A stretch of 64,000 nt of DNA from the NCBI GenBank assembly GCA_017403125.1, contig JAFQOR010000023.1, forward strand, positions 1 to 64,000, in the 5' to 3' direction. The first letter of the stretch is position 1. Every line of letters starts with the position of its first letter. The notes beneath the pieces are model-generated. The model was given only the letters and a program-made list of their open reading frames with translations, made no database searches and was not told the DNA's origin. The DNA is from Alistipes sp. (GTDB lineage Bacteria > Bacteroidota > Bacteroidia > Bacteroidales > Rikenellaceae). Both the position numbers and the translations under genes were made by a program. Below, in pieces: positions 33,169 through 42,515 of the stretch.

Positions 33169-34971
33169 ATGCGAAAATTACGCAACATTGCCATCATCGC
33201 CCATGTCGATCACGGTAAGACAACTCTCGTAGATAAGATGATTTTGCAGGGTAAAATCCTGCGCGACAACGAACAGAGCAGCGGCGATCTCATACTCGAC
33301 AACAACGACATCGAGCGTGAGCGAGGCATAACCATACTCTCGAAGAACGTATCGGTAATATACAAAGATTACAAAATCAACATCATCGACACCCCGGGTC
33401 ACGCCGACTTTGGTGGCGAGGTGGAGCGTGTGCTCAACATGTGCGACGGCGTACTGCTGCTCGTAGATGCCTTCGAGGGCACCATGCCCCAAACGCGATT
33501 TGTGTTGCAGAAGGCACTCTCGCTCGGCAAGAAGCCCATCGTCGTAATCAACAAGGTGGATAAGGAGAACTGCCGTCCGGAGGTGGTAAACGAGCAGGTG
33601 TTTGACCTGATGTTCACGCTCGGCGCCGACGAGGAGCAGCTCGACTACAAGACCATATATGGCTCGGCAAAGCAGGGTTGGATGTCGCACGTGGCGACGG
33701 AGCGCACCGACTCGATAGCCCCACTTCTGGATACCATCATCGACGAGATTCCCGAACCCGAAAGCAACAAGGGTACGGTGCAGATGCTTATCACGTCGCT
33801 CGAATACTCGCCCTATGTAGGACGTATTGCCGTGGGTAAGATTACGCGCGGAGAGCTCGTAGCGGGACAGAGCGTAACTCTTGCCAAGCGCGACGGCACC
33901 ATGATAAAGACCAAGATTAAGGACCTTATGGTCTTCGAGGGCTTGGGAAAGGTCAAGGCAGAGAGGGTTGAGTGTGGCGAGATTTGCGCTTTGGTGGGCA
34001 TCGAGGGTTTCGAGATTGGCGACACAATATGCGACTTTGCAGCACCCGAGGCACTACCCCCTATCGCTATCGACGAGCCTACGATGTCGATGCTCTTCAC
34101 AATCAACAACTCGCCCTTCTTCGGCAAGGATGGCAAGTATGTCACTTCGCGCCACATTAAGGAGCGTCTGGACAGAGAGTTGGAGAAGAACCTCGCGTTG
34201 CGTGTCGAGGCGGGACAGAATGCCGACTCGTTTGTGGTCTATGGACGTGGCGTGCTACACCTCTCGGTGCTTATCGAGACCATGCGTCGCGAGGGCTACG
34301 AGTTGCAGGTGGGACAGCCCAAGGTCATCACGAAGCTCATAGACGGCGTAAAGTGCGAGCCCGTGGAGGAGATGATGGTAGATTGCCCCGACGACTGCGC
34401 AGGCACGGTCATCGAGCTTACGACACGTCGCCGCGGACAGCTGCTGAACATGGAGTCGGCAAATGGTCGCACACGCTTGGAGTTTGAGATACCCTCGCGC
34501 GGCATCATAGGCTTGCGCTCGAACATGCTCACGGCTACGGCAGGCGAGGCTATCATGACACACCGCTTGAAGGAGTTTGCACCGTGGATGGGCGATATAG
34601 ACATGCGCACCAGCGGCGCCATAATCGCCTCGGAGACGGGTACGGCATACGCCTACTCTATCGACAAGTTGCAGGATAGAGGCAAGTTCTTCATCTCGCC
34701 CATGGAGCAGGTCTATTGCGGTCAGGTCATTGGCGAACATACGCGCTCGAACGACATCACCGTGAACGTAACGAAGGCAAAGCAGCTCACTAACATGCGT
34801 GCTTCGGGCTCGGACGAAAAGACATCGATAGCGCCACCCGTGATATTCAGTTTGGAGGAGGCTTTGGAGTATATCCGCGAGGATGAGTATGTGGAGGTCA
34901 CACCCAAGTCGATGCGTCTGCGCAAGATACTGCTCTCGGAGGTGGACCGCAAGCGCGCCGCAAAGGAGTAA
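33169..34971 (+). CDS. typA: Ribosome-associated GTPase TypA/BipA
   Basis: Translational GTPase that helps ribosome assembly and stress responses. G1 is AHVDHGKTTLVD (11-22), the G2 switch region IERERGITI, G3 DTPGHADFGGEV and G4 NKVDKENCRPE. The C-terminal BipA-specific parts VMEPVEEMMVDCP-like (PVEEMMVDCPDDCAGTVIE), RGIIGLRSNMLTATAGEAI and the last KVDRKRAAKE-like tail are present. At 600 residues it is the usual length. rpiB follows 40 bp later. Confidence 0.96.
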   Translation: MRKLRNIAIIAHVDHGKTTLVDKMILQGKILRDNEQSSGDLILDNNDIERERGITILSKNVSVIYKDYKINIIDTPGHADFGGEVERVLNMCDGVLLLVDAFEGTMPQTRFVLQKALSLGKKPIVVINKVDKENCRPEVVNEQVFDLMFTLGADEEQLDYKTIYGSAKQGWMSHVATERTDSIAPLLDTIIDEIPEPESNKGTVQMLITSLEYSPYVGRIAVGKITRGELVAGQSVTLAKRDGTMIKTKIKDLMVFEGLGKVKAERVECGEICALVGIEGFEIGDTICDFAAPEALPPIAIDEPTMSMLFTINNSPFFGKDGKYVTSRHIKERLDRELEKNLALRVEAGQNADSFVVYGRGVLHLSVLIETMRREGYELQVGQPKVITKLIDGVKCEPVEEMMVDCPDDCAGTVIELTTRRRGQLLNMESANGRTRLEFEIPSRGIIGLRSNMLTATAGEAIMTHRLKEFAPWMGDIDMRTSGAIIASETGTAYAYSIDKLQDRGKFFISPMEQVYCGQVIGEHTRSNDITVNVTKAKQLTNMRASGSDEKTSIAPPVIFSLEEALEYIREDEYVEVTPKSMRLRKILLSEVDRKRAAKE

Positions 34972-35011
34972 ACGACAATACGTAATAACCTAAAAAAATA
35001 ACTACTAAACT

Positions 35012-35452
35012 ATGAACAAGAAGATTGGTATTGCATGCGATCATGCAGCGTATGAGTTGAAGGAGTTTCTGGTAGGCTACCTCTCGTCGAAGGGCTTTGA
35101 GGTTACGGACTTTGGTTGCCACTCGGAGGAGTCGGTGGACTATCCCGACTTTGCACACCCCCTGGCAGAGGCTATCGAGCGCGGTGAGTTGGAGCGCGGT
35201 ATTGGCTTGTGTGGCTCGGGCGAGGGTATCTCGATGACGCTGAACAAGCACCAGGCGATACGTGCAGCTCTCTGCTGGATTCCCGAGATTGCAAAACTCT
35301 CGCGCCAGCACAACAACTCGAACGTGCTCTGCATGCCCGCACGCTTCATAACCAACGACGAGGCGTTGGCAATGCTCGACACGTGGCTCGACACCGAGTT
35401 TGAGGGTGGTCGTCATCAGCGTCGCCTCGACAAGATGCCTATACAGAAGTAG
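35012..35452 (+). CDS. rpiB: Ribose-5-phosphate isomerase B
   Basis: Interconverts ribulose-5-P and ribose-5-P in the pentose phosphate pathway. It has IGIACDHAAYELKEFL (5-20), DFGCHSEESVDYPDFAHPLA, the active-site loop LCGSGEGISMTLNKHQAIRAALC with the catalytic Cys, and HNNSNVLCMPARFI. At 146 residues it is normal. It probably shares the typA transcript. Confidence 0.94.
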   Translation: MNKKIGIACDHAAYELKEFLVGYLSSKGFEVTDFGCHSEESVDYPDFAHPLAEAIERGELERGIGLCGSGEGISMTLNKHQAIRAALCWIPEIAKLSRQHNNSNVLCMPARFITNDEALAMLDTWLDTEFEGGRHQRRLDKMPIQK

Positions 35453-35514
35453 GCACTCCCGTCGGCGAGCACAGGCAGTCGGCGAGCATTAGCTGTTCGG
35501 CGAATATAACGAAA

Positions 35515-35554
35515 CAAGGGACAGGCGTTTGTTTGGCGCTTGTCCCTTGCTTTT
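35515..35554 (+). terminator. Terminator after rpiB
   Basis: Stem CAAGGGACA / TTGTCCCTTG (with internal GCG/GCG side) and loop, then TTTT. The preceding 50 bp have three copies of a TCGGCGA word. Confidence 0.75.
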
Positions 35555-35586
35555 GTGTTGTGGAGTTGTCTGCGACTACTACCCTA

Positions 35587-37551
35587 TTACCATGGTCTGC
35601 CGCCACCATGACCGCCACCACCGCCGCCACCGCCACTTGAACCAATGGTCGTAACGATACCCGTAGTGGTAAATGACGTGAGCGTAGTTCCTCCCGACCA
35701 TGTACCTCCGTCGTACCAGCCCATCCACTTATCATCGTAGTCGCTAACGGTGCCACCCGACGCGAGTGTATAGTTAGACCCTTGCGAAATATATGGCGCA
35801 GTGAAGAAGAGCGTAGCACCACTCAACGTACGCGGATACTCGAAAGCAAACAGAAGCTGCGAAGAGGCATCGAGCAGAGCTACCACACCTCCCTCGGTGG
35901 CAGAAACACCTCCATACGACACCGAACACTGACTGCTCGACGACGAAGGTGTGGATTGCAACGATGCACCAAGCGAGATGATTGTGCCACCACTGACAAC
36001 GAAATTGCGACTATTATCGACATCGACACCCGCCTCCGGAGCATTGGAGCCTACACCAATGAGCAAGCCTCCGCGCATGGTTAGCGTGCCGTTGCTATCA
36101 ATTCCATCGTTATTCGAGGCGTAGGCAAAGACCCTACCACCAGCGATATCGATGCCCTCGGCGGCATTTATGGCGTCGTCGTAGGCATATATCACAACTT
36201 CGCCACCCGTAATGTTTAACATAGATTTGCTCTCCATGCCCTCCGAGCCATCGGAACGACCCGAAACCTCGACATTTAGCTTTCCACCACTAATATCGAT
36301 GTTGCCATCGGCCTTGATACCCTTGGGCGACGACGTAAGCGACGATGTATAGGTATATTTACCTCCGGTCGTGGTTATCGATATGTTGCCACCACTGATG
36401 CTTACAGCATTGTCGCTATTTAGACCCTTGCCTCCCGAACCGCTACTCGATAGTCTAATCTCTCCATCCGAAATAGCGATGTTACCCGAAGCCTTGATGC
36501 CCGCAGCCGACGATGTATCGTTCTCGTCGCTTTCGTAGGTAGCATCTCCCGAAGTAGTAACAAACAGCTTACCACCCTCGATTACAACATCCATATCGCT
36601 CTTCAAGCCCTTGCCTGCCACGCCGCTGACATTGGCTTCGATGACTCCTCCCGCGATATGTATTCCCGTACCATCGTCCGCATCGCCCTTGGCGTGTATA
36701 GCATTCTTGACGCAATCTGTCACAGCCACCGTGACACCGGCACGCTGATAGTAGCAACCATCGCTTACGATAGCATGCTTGTAGCGCCCCTCGACAACCA
36801 ATGCGCCACTGCCACTGACGATGATATTGCCCTCGGCAAAGAGCGCACCTTTGCGGTCCTCGTTTACCACTCCCGGCATAGTATAGCTATCGAGCGAATA
36901 GGAGCTACAATCCGCAAGACGGTTTGTCGTTCCGTTGCCAAGGTTCAAAAACATGCGCTTCTTGCACTGCGAGTTTATGGATGGACCACGCTGCGATTCG
37001 AGGTGCAGACCATATAGCGACAGCTTGAACTTATTGTCACCATAGATTTTAAGCCCTCCGTCGTGGCTCTCGCCAAGAGCTATAATCTCGGTGTTTGACA
37101 CGCCGTTGGTAAGCATGTCGAGCGTGACATAGCCACCATCGATATGATACAGTATAGCACTATTGCTACACTCGACCGTAGCTTCATCGCCATTGTAGCG
37201 CACAACAACCATGTTGTCGAAGGTATTTAGCTCGTGGTAGAAGTCGGCACTTGCACCTACATCATCACTCGCACCATCCTCGGCCCACGTACCTGACCAA
37301 CTCTCGACACCCTCATAGTAGTTGGGACGCTCACCCGTCGAAGGCGTATCGCTACTGCTACCAGAGTCGTCGCTACTGCTACCAGAGTCGTCGTTATTGC
37401 CGGTATTGTCACCGTTGTCGTCACCACTATTGTCGTTTGGTTGCTCGACATCGGTAGGACCGTTATCGGATGTTATCGTAATCTCGGACGTGCACGCCAC
37501 ACCAAGTGATAAAAGTGCCGTGCAAAGTAACAACATTCGATATTTAATCAT
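35587..37551 (-). CDS. Carbohydrate-binding beta-helix lipoprotein (Cthe_2159-like)
   Basis: A 654-residue lipoprotein. The signal peptide MIKYRMLLLCTALLSLGVAC is followed by a long Asp/Asn/Gly/Ser linker (about residues 30-75). The mature region is dominated by repeated right-handed beta-helix rungs such as GIKASGNIAISDGEI, GIKADGNIDISGGKL and GMESKSMLNITGGEV. That layout and the text match the Cthe_2159 carbohydrate-binding family, which binds acidic polysaccharides and calcium. The C-terminus is a run of Gly/His ending GGGRPW. Many relatives sit next to CotH/VTC genes; none is here. It probably binds polysaccharide at the cell surface. Confidence 0.8.
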   Translation of the reverse strand: MIKYRMLLLCTALLSLGVACTSEITITSDNGPTDVEQPNDNSGDDNGDNTGNNDDSGSSSDDSGSSSDTPSTGERPNYYEGVESWSGTWAEDGASDDVGASADFYHELNTFDNMVVVRYNGDEATVECSNSAILYHIDGGYVTLDMLTNGVSNTEIIALGESHDGGLKIYGDNKFKLSLYGLHLESQRGPSINSQCKKRMFLNLGNGTTNRLADCSSYSLDSYTMPGVVNEDRKGALFAEGNIIVSGSGALVVEGRYKHAIVSDGCYYQRAGVTVAVTDCVKNAIHAKGDADDGTGIHIAGGVIEANVSGVAGKGLKSDMDVVIEGGKLFVTTSGDATYESDENDTSSAAGIKASGNIAISDGEIRLSSSGSGGKGLNSDNAVSISGGNISITTTGGKYTYTSSLTSSPKGIKADGNIDISGGKLNVEVSGRSDGSEGMESKSMLNITGGEVVIYAYDDAINAAEGIDIAGGRVFAYASNNDGIDSNGTLTMRGGLLIGVGSNAPEAGVDVDNSRNFVVSGGTIISLGASLQSTPSSSSSQCSVSYGGVSATEGGVVALLDASSQLLFAFEYPRTLSGATLFFTAPYISQGSNYTLASGGTVSDYDDKWMGWYDGGTWSGGTTLTSFTTTGIVTTIGSSGGGGGGGGHGGGRPW

Positions 37552-37596
37552 AACTTCTGAACTTTACATATACTATGATTATCAAAACATTCCTCG

Positions 37597-37604
37597 CAAA
37601 GGTA
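37597..37604 (-). promoter_or_regulatory. -7 box for the carbohydrate-binding lipoprotein
   Basis: TACCTTTG on the minus strand, 46 bp before ATG 37551. A TTG lies 22 bp further up, slightly long. Confidence 0.5.
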
Positions 37605-37704
37605 TAAAAAAAAATACATACTCGCACAAGGAATATGCATTTTTTTTGCTTTCTATTTATAACGCTAACAGACTAACAGAGCCGCTCGAAAAGGTTCGGC
37701 GTCG

Positions 37705-39009
37705 TTACTTCTGGCGGAAGTAAATCTGGATGGGCACACCCGAGAAATCCCACTCCTCGCGGAGCTTATTCTCCAAGAATCGACGATACGACTCCTTGAT
37801 ATACTGCGGCAGATTCACGAAGAATGCAAACTGCGGTGTGGGTGTGGGAAGCTGCGTAACGTACTTAATCTTGATGTACTTGCCCTTGATAGATGCAGGG
37901 GGATAGTTCTCGATAAGCGGCAAGAAGAAGTCGTTGAGCTCCGACGTCGAGATGCGACGCTTACGCGACTGATAGACACGTATTGCCGCCTGCAAAACAT
38001 CCAAGATGCGCTGCTTGTTGATAACCGACGTGAAGATGATGGGGATGTCGCTGAACGGCGCCAACTTCTTCTCCAAGAACTCGCGCCACACCTTCATGGT
38101 GTTGCTGTCCTTCTCGACCAAATCCCACTTATTGACCACGATGACACACCCCTTGCGGTTGCGCACGATGAGGTTGTGGATGTTCAAATCCTGCGACTCG
38201 ATACCCTGCTCGGCGTCGAGCATAAGCACACATACGTCGGAGTTCTCGATAGCGCGGATGGAGCGCATCACAGAGTAAAATTCGAGGTCCTCGGTGACCT
38301 TACCCTTCTTGCGCATACCCGCAGTGTCGATAAGATAGAAGTCCATGCCGTACATGTTGTAGCGCGTGTGGATAGAGTCGCGCGTGGTGCCGGCAACGTT
38401 GGTCACGATGTTGCGCTCCTGACCCAAGAGGGCGTTGGTCATCGACGACTTGCCGACGTTGGGACGTCCGACGATGGCTATGCGTGGCAACGTGGCGTCG
38501 TACTCTGCGGTGGTATCCTCCGGGAGATTCGACAATATGGCATCCATCATATCGCCCGTACCGCTACCCGACATCGAGCTAATGCAGAAGGGCTCGCCAA
38601 GACCCAAGGCGTGGAACTCGTGCGAGTAGTAGATGAGGTCGTAGGTATCGACCTTGTTGCAGACCAACATCACCCTCTTGCCCGAACGACGCAGGATGTC
38701 GGCCATCATCATATCGAGGTCGGTAATACCCGTACGCACCTCAACCATGAAGAGAATGAGGTCGGCCTCGTCGATGGCGAGCATCACCTGACGACGAATC
38801 TCCTCCTCGAAGACATCCTCCGAATTTACGGTGTAGCCACCCGTGTCGATAACCGAAAACTCCTTGCCATTCCAATCGGTCTTGCCATAGTGACGGTCGC
38901 GTGTTGTGCCCGCAGTCTCATCCACAATAGCCTGACGCTGACCAACAAGACGATTAAAAAGTGTCGATTTACCCACGTTGGGACGACCTACAATAGCTAC
39001 CAAACTCAT
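37705..39009 (-). CDS. der: Ribosome-assembly GTPase Der (EngA)
   Basis: Double GTPase needed for 50S subunit maturation. The first G domain has [14 protein letters not shown] (7-20), DTGGYTV and NKVDTYD; the second has [27 protein letters not shown] and [12 protein letters not shown]-terminal KH-like domain follows ([22 protein letters not shown], [18 protein letters not shown]). At 434 residues it is normal. Likely promoter is the TATCTTTG at 39103. Confidence 0.96.
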   Translation of the reverse strand: MSLVAIVGRPNVGKSTLFNRLVGQRQAIVDETAGTTRDRHYGKTDWNGKEFSVIDTGGYTVNSEDVFEEEIRRQVMLAIDEADLILFMVEVRTGITDLDMMMADILRRSGKRVMLVCNKVDTYDLIYYSHEFHALGLGEPFCISSMSGSGTGDMMDAILSNLPEDTTAEYDATLPRIAIVGRPNVGKSSMTNALLGQERNIVTNVAGTTRDSIHTRYNMYGMDFYLIDTAGMRKKGKVTEDLEFYSVMRSIRAIENSDVCVLMLDAEQGIESQDLNIHNLIVRNRKGCVIVVNKWDLVEKDSNTMKVWREFLEKKLAPFSDIPIIFTSVINKQRILDVLQAAIRVYQSRKRRISTSELNDFFLPLIENYPPASIKGKYIKIKYVTQLPTPTPQFAFFVNLPQYIKESYRRFLENKLREEWDFSGVPIQIYFRQK

Positions 39010-39102
39010 AATTTATGGTATAAAAAAATTTAAGTTCAAAAAATACATCCGTAACAGGCATACCGCACCTCGCCTACAAAAACATGACACAATATGCCGT
39101 GG

Positions 39103-39110
39103 CAAAGATA
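39103..39110 (-). promoter_or_regulatory. -7 box for der
   Basis: TATCTTTG on the minus strand, about 93 bp before ATG 39009. No clear -33. Confidence 0.5.
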
Positions 39111-39158
39111 ATGGTTTTGTGGCAAAATAGAAAGTTTTATGAAATAAATTGCCTCAAT

Positions 39159-39190
39159 TTTGGTTTATACAATAAAAGTTTGTATCTTTG
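39159..39190 (+). promoter_or_regulatory. Promoter of the OMP-phoH-pepD operon
   Basis: TTTG, 20 bp, TATCTTTG, then aaag and ATG at 39195. Confidence 0.78.
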
Positions 39191-39194
39191 AAAG

Positions 39195-39896
39195 ATGTTC
39201 GGGCACAAGGCTCGAATACAAAACAAGAGTTGCGAAATGATGACGCGTAGAGTGAGATTGAGTTTTTGGCTCGCAATGGTGATGAGCATAGTTGCGATGG
39301 CTACCACGGTCGAGGCACAGGCGCAGAGGCCGAGCTATGACAGCTTCCCCGCGGAGACGTCACAGCCGAAGGTGAAGATGGAGTTTGGCATAGGCTTGGA
39401 TGCAACCTACACCAACCTTGCCGACGTAGCAACGGACATAGTGGGCATAAGCCCCCGCATAGGCTTTGGCGGACACTTCGACATGGCGGTGTGCATCGGT
39501 CGCCACTTTGCCATTGGCACCGAGATAGCCTATCAGCGCGGCAAGGCGAAGATTAGCGATGTGCGCGACAACATCTACACGCTGAAAACACGCACCATAG
39601 ATGTGCCGATACTACTCTCGTTGCGCGTTGCAAACCAGCATTTGCGCTTCGACGTAGGTCCGATGTTCACGGTGATGAGCAAGGCGCAGTACGACATTGC
39701 GGGCGAGACACGCGAGTTTGGTCCGATGTACCCTACGTGGAATCTTGTGGGTGGCGTGGGCGTATGCATAGGGCGACACTTCGTAATCGAGGCGAAGTAT
39801 ATCCACGCCCTGAAAACGACCTACAACCAGATTGAAAAGGTGGAGTTTACGACACGTGCACACCGCATTACGGCGGGTTTTACGGTCGTCTTCTAA
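39195..39896 (+). CDS. Outer membrane beta-barrel protein
   Basis: An exported small barrel, 233 residues if it starts at 39195. The hydrophobic stretch LSFWLAMVMSIVAMATTVEA is the signal peptide; AQAQ marks cleavage. The mature part alternates strands (KVKMEFGIGLDATYTNLAD, GRHFAIGTEIAYQRG, RHFVIEAKYIHALKTTY) and ends in a C-terminal Phe (TAGFTVVF), as in outer-membrane barrels of the PorT type. ATG 39195 lies four bases after the -7 box; ATG 39240 (MTRRVRLSFW) would give a more standard signal peptide with a short leader. Function unknown. Confidence 0.78.
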   Translation: MFGHKARIQNKSCEMMTRRVRLSFWLAMVMSIVAMATTVEAQAQRPSYDSFPAETSQPKVKMEFGIGLDATYTNLADVATDIVGISPRIGFGGHFDMAVCIGRHFAIGTEIAYQRGKAKISDVRDNIYTLKTRTIDVPILLSLRVANQHLRFDVGPMFTVMSKAQYDIAGETREFGPMYPTWNLVGGVGVCIGRHFVIEAKYIHALKTTYNQIEKVEFTTRAHRITAGFTVVF

Positions 39897-39925
39897 ACAA
39901 AGCATAGCACACACTGAAAGAGAGC

Positions 39926-40936
39926 ATGATGAGCGAAGAGATAGTTAAAGAGATATTGGTCGAGGGTGTCGATGCACGCGAACTCTATGGAGCGCAGGAT
40001 GCCTACTTGGAGCAGATGCGCGAGCTCTGTCCGAAGGTGAGAATCGTTGCCCGAGGCGACAAAATCAAGGCTCTGGGCGCACGTAGCGATGTGGCTGCCT
40101 TCGAGCGCAGGATGAATGCGTTGGTGGACTACTACGTTAAGTATGGTCACATATCGTCGGAGGTGGTGTCGCAGGCGTTCTCGTCGAGCCTTACGGAGCT
40201 GGGTGCCGAGCCTCCCGCCATCGACAAGGATGTAATCGTGTATGGCAACAACGGCGCGATAATACGTGCACGCACCATAAACCAGCAGCGACTGGTGAAG
40301 TTGGCAGAGAAGAACGACCTGCTCTTTGCTGTTGGCCCCGCAGGCTCGGGTAAGACCTACACAGCCATAGCACTCGCCGTGAGGGCGTTGAAGGAGCGTG
40401 AGGTGAGGCGCATAATTCTTACGCGCCCCGCTGTGGAGGCTGGCGAGAAGCTCGGATTCCTACCCGGCGACATGAAGGAGAAGCTCGACCCCTATCTGCA
40501 ACCTCTCTACGATGCGCTGAACGACATGATACCTGCCGCCAAGCTGCAAAAGTTCATCGAGGAGGGCACGGTGCAGATTGCACCTCTGGCATACATGCGC
40601 GGTAGAACGCTCGACAACGCCTACGTAATCCTGGACGAGGCGCAGAATACGACACTATCGCAGATAAAGATGTTCCTCACGCGCATGGGACGCAACGCCA
40701 AGTTCATCGTTACGGGTGACGTAACGCAGATAGACCTCCCCCGCCGCTCGGATAGCGGCCTTACGCGCGCCATGGAGACGCTGAAAAGCGTGGAGGGCAT
40801 AGGCATTGTCGAGTTCGATAAGCGCGACATTGTGCGTCACCGCCTTGTGAAGTATATCGTCGATGCCTTCGACAAGCGCGAAGCGTTGGAGAACAGCCTC
40901 GCCAAACAGAGCCCACGCAACGAGGAGAGAGAGTAG
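39926..40936 (+). CDS. phoH: PhoH family ATPase
   Basis: PhoH-like P-loop ATPase, 336 residues. Walker A is GPAGSGKTYTAIA, followed by ILTRPAVEAGEKLGFLPGD and Walker B with YVILDEAQNTT and TGDVTQIDLPR. The N-terminal about 100 residues resemble a KH-like RNA-binding part. It is often linked to ybeY in other phyla; that gene is not visible here. It is 29 bp after the barrel gene. ATG 39926 and 39929 are both possible. Confidence 0.9.
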   Translation: MMSEEIVKEILVEGVDARELYGAQDAYLEQMRELCPKVRIVARGDKIKALGARSDVAAFERRMNALVDYYVKYGHISSEVVSQAFSSSLTELGAEPPAIDKDVIVYGNNGAIIRARTINQQRLVKLAEKNDLLFAVGPAGSGKTYTAIALAVRALKEREVRRIILTRPAVEAGEKLGFLPGDMKEKLDPYLQPLYDALNDMIPAAKLQKFIEEGTVQIAPLAYMRGRTLDNAYVILDEAQNTTLSQIKMFLTRMGRNAKFIVTGDVTQIDLPRRSDSGLTRAMETLKSVEGIGIVEFDKRDIVRHRLVKYIVDAFDKREALENSLAKQSPRNEERE

Positions 40937-41037
40937 GTGCAAGGAGAGGGAATGCGAGAAGAGAGAGGAGAGAGAGGAAGATAGGAGATAGGAGATTACA
41001 GTAACTAATTTATAATTATAATATTTAAGAGAAGAGT

Positions 41038-42498
41038 ATGGATAAGAATTTGAAGGGCTTGAAGCCCGCTTCGGTATGGAAGCATTTTGCAGAGATTTGC
41101 AACATCCCGCACCCCTCACACGAGGAGGATGCCATTCGCGCCTACATCGTTAAGTGGGCCGAGGAGAAGGGTTTGGAGCACAAGATTGACGAGGCACAGA
41201 ACGTCTATGTCTATAAGCCCGCAACACCCGGCATGGAGGATAGAAAGGGTATCATCTTGCAGGCTCACACCGACATGGTGCCCCAGAAGAACAACGACAA
41301 GCAGTTCGACTTCTCGACCGACCCCATCGAGGCATATATCGATGGCGAGTGGGTTACGGCAAACGGCACGACGCTCGGCGCCGACAACGGCATTGGCGTG
41401 GCTGCTGCCATGGCAGCTTTGGAGGACGAGGAGCTTGTACACGGCCCGTTGGAGGCACTCTTCACGGCTACCGAGGAGACAGGCATGGATGGCGCCTTCG
41501 GCTTGAAGGGCGGCATGCTCAAAGGCGAGATTCTGCTCAACCTCGACTCCGAGACCGAGGGCGAGTTGTATGTAGGTTGCGCCGGTGGTTTGGATGCAAA
41601 CATCACGTTCAAATATCGCGAGCAGCCGTTGGAGGGTAAGTTCACGGCGTTCAAGGTTACGGTAAAGGGCTTGAAGGGTGGTCACTCGGGCATACAGATT
41701 GGCTATCAGCGTGCCAACGCCAACAAGGTGTTGTTCCGTCTGTTGCGTCAGGAGACCGAGTCGTATGGCTTGGAGCTTGCATCGGTAGATGGCGGAGGCT
41801 TGCGCAACGCCATACCGCGTGAGGCACAGGCTGTTATCGTGGTACGCGAGGCAGAGAAGGCTATCTTTGCTGCCAACGTAAAGTCCTACGAGAAGATTAT
41901 TCAGAAGGAGTTCGAGGGCATCGAGGACAGCATCGAAATCTTCGCCGAGGAGGTGGAGTGCCCCAAGGCTATCATTCCGCACCTCGAATCGCACTCGTTG
42001 ATTCGCGCAATATGTGGCTGCCCCAATGGCGTACAACGCATGTCGATTGCCATGGAGGGCTTGGTGCAGACCTCGACAAACCTTGCACGTGTGGTGTCGG
42101 ACGGCACGACAATCAAGTTGCAGTGTCTGTTGCGCTCGTCGGTAGATACCGAGAAGGGCGAGTTGGCAGGTGCCATATCGTCGGTCTTCGAGCTTGCGGG
42201 TGCCAACGTGGAGTTGAGCGGCTCGTATAGCGGTTGGAATCCCAACATGAAGTCGCCCATACTGCACACCATGTTGGAGTCGTACGAGAAGCTCTATGGC
42301 AAGCGTCCGTCGGTTACGGCCATCCACGCAGGCTTGGAGTGCGGCATCATCGGCGCGAAGTATCCGGGCATGGATATGATTTCGTTCGGTCCGACCATCT
42401 GCTACCCCCACTCACCCGACGAGAAGGTGGAGATTGCCTCGGTTGAGAAGTTCTATGACTTCTTGCTCAACACCCTGCGCAACGCACCCAAAAAGTAA
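41038..42498 (+). CDS. pepD: Aminoacyl-histidine dipeptidase (peptidase M20C)
   Basis: Zinc dipeptidase that cleaves Xaa-His and similar dipeptides. Metal ligands are visible as QAHTDMVPQ (His80/Asp82), TLGADNGIGVAA (Asp near 118) and ATEETGMDG (Glu pair near 147); the substrate loop GLKGGHSGIQI and the C-terminal GLECGIIGAKYPGMDMISFGP follow. At 486 residues it matches PepD/PepV-like members. A purine-rich 100-bp spacer precedes it; a nearby AAGAGAAGAGT acts as a possible ribosome site. Confidence 0.94.
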   Translation: MDKNLKGLKPASVWKHFAEICNIPHPSHEEDAIRAYIVKWAEEKGLEHKIDEAQNVYVYKPATPGMEDRKGIILQAHTDMVPQKNNDKQFDFSTDPIEAYIDGEWVTANGTTLGADNGIGVAAAMAALEDEELVHGPLEALFTATEETGMDGAFGLKGGMLKGEILLNLDSETEGELYVGCAGGLDANITFKYREQPLEGKFTAFKVTVKGLKGGHSGIQIGYQRANANKVLFRLLRQETESYGLELASVDGGGLRNAIPREAQAVIVVREAEKAIFAANVKSYEKIIQKEFEGIEDSIEIFAEEVECPKAIIPHLESHSLIRAICGCPNGVQRMSIAMEGLVQTSTNLARVVSDGTTIKLQCLLRSSVDTEKGELAGAISSVFELAGANVELSGSYSGWNPNMKSPILHTMLESYEKLYGKRPSVTAIHAGLECGIIGAKYPGMDMISFGPTICYPHSPDEKVEIASVEKFYDFLLNTLRNAPKK

Positions 42499-42515
42499 TA
42501 AACACGAAGAGAGGT

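Noticed and set aside
41116..42411. 431-codon open frame on the minus strand over pepD
   Set aside because: Antisense to a well-defined M20C peptidase; no promoter or recognisable domain.
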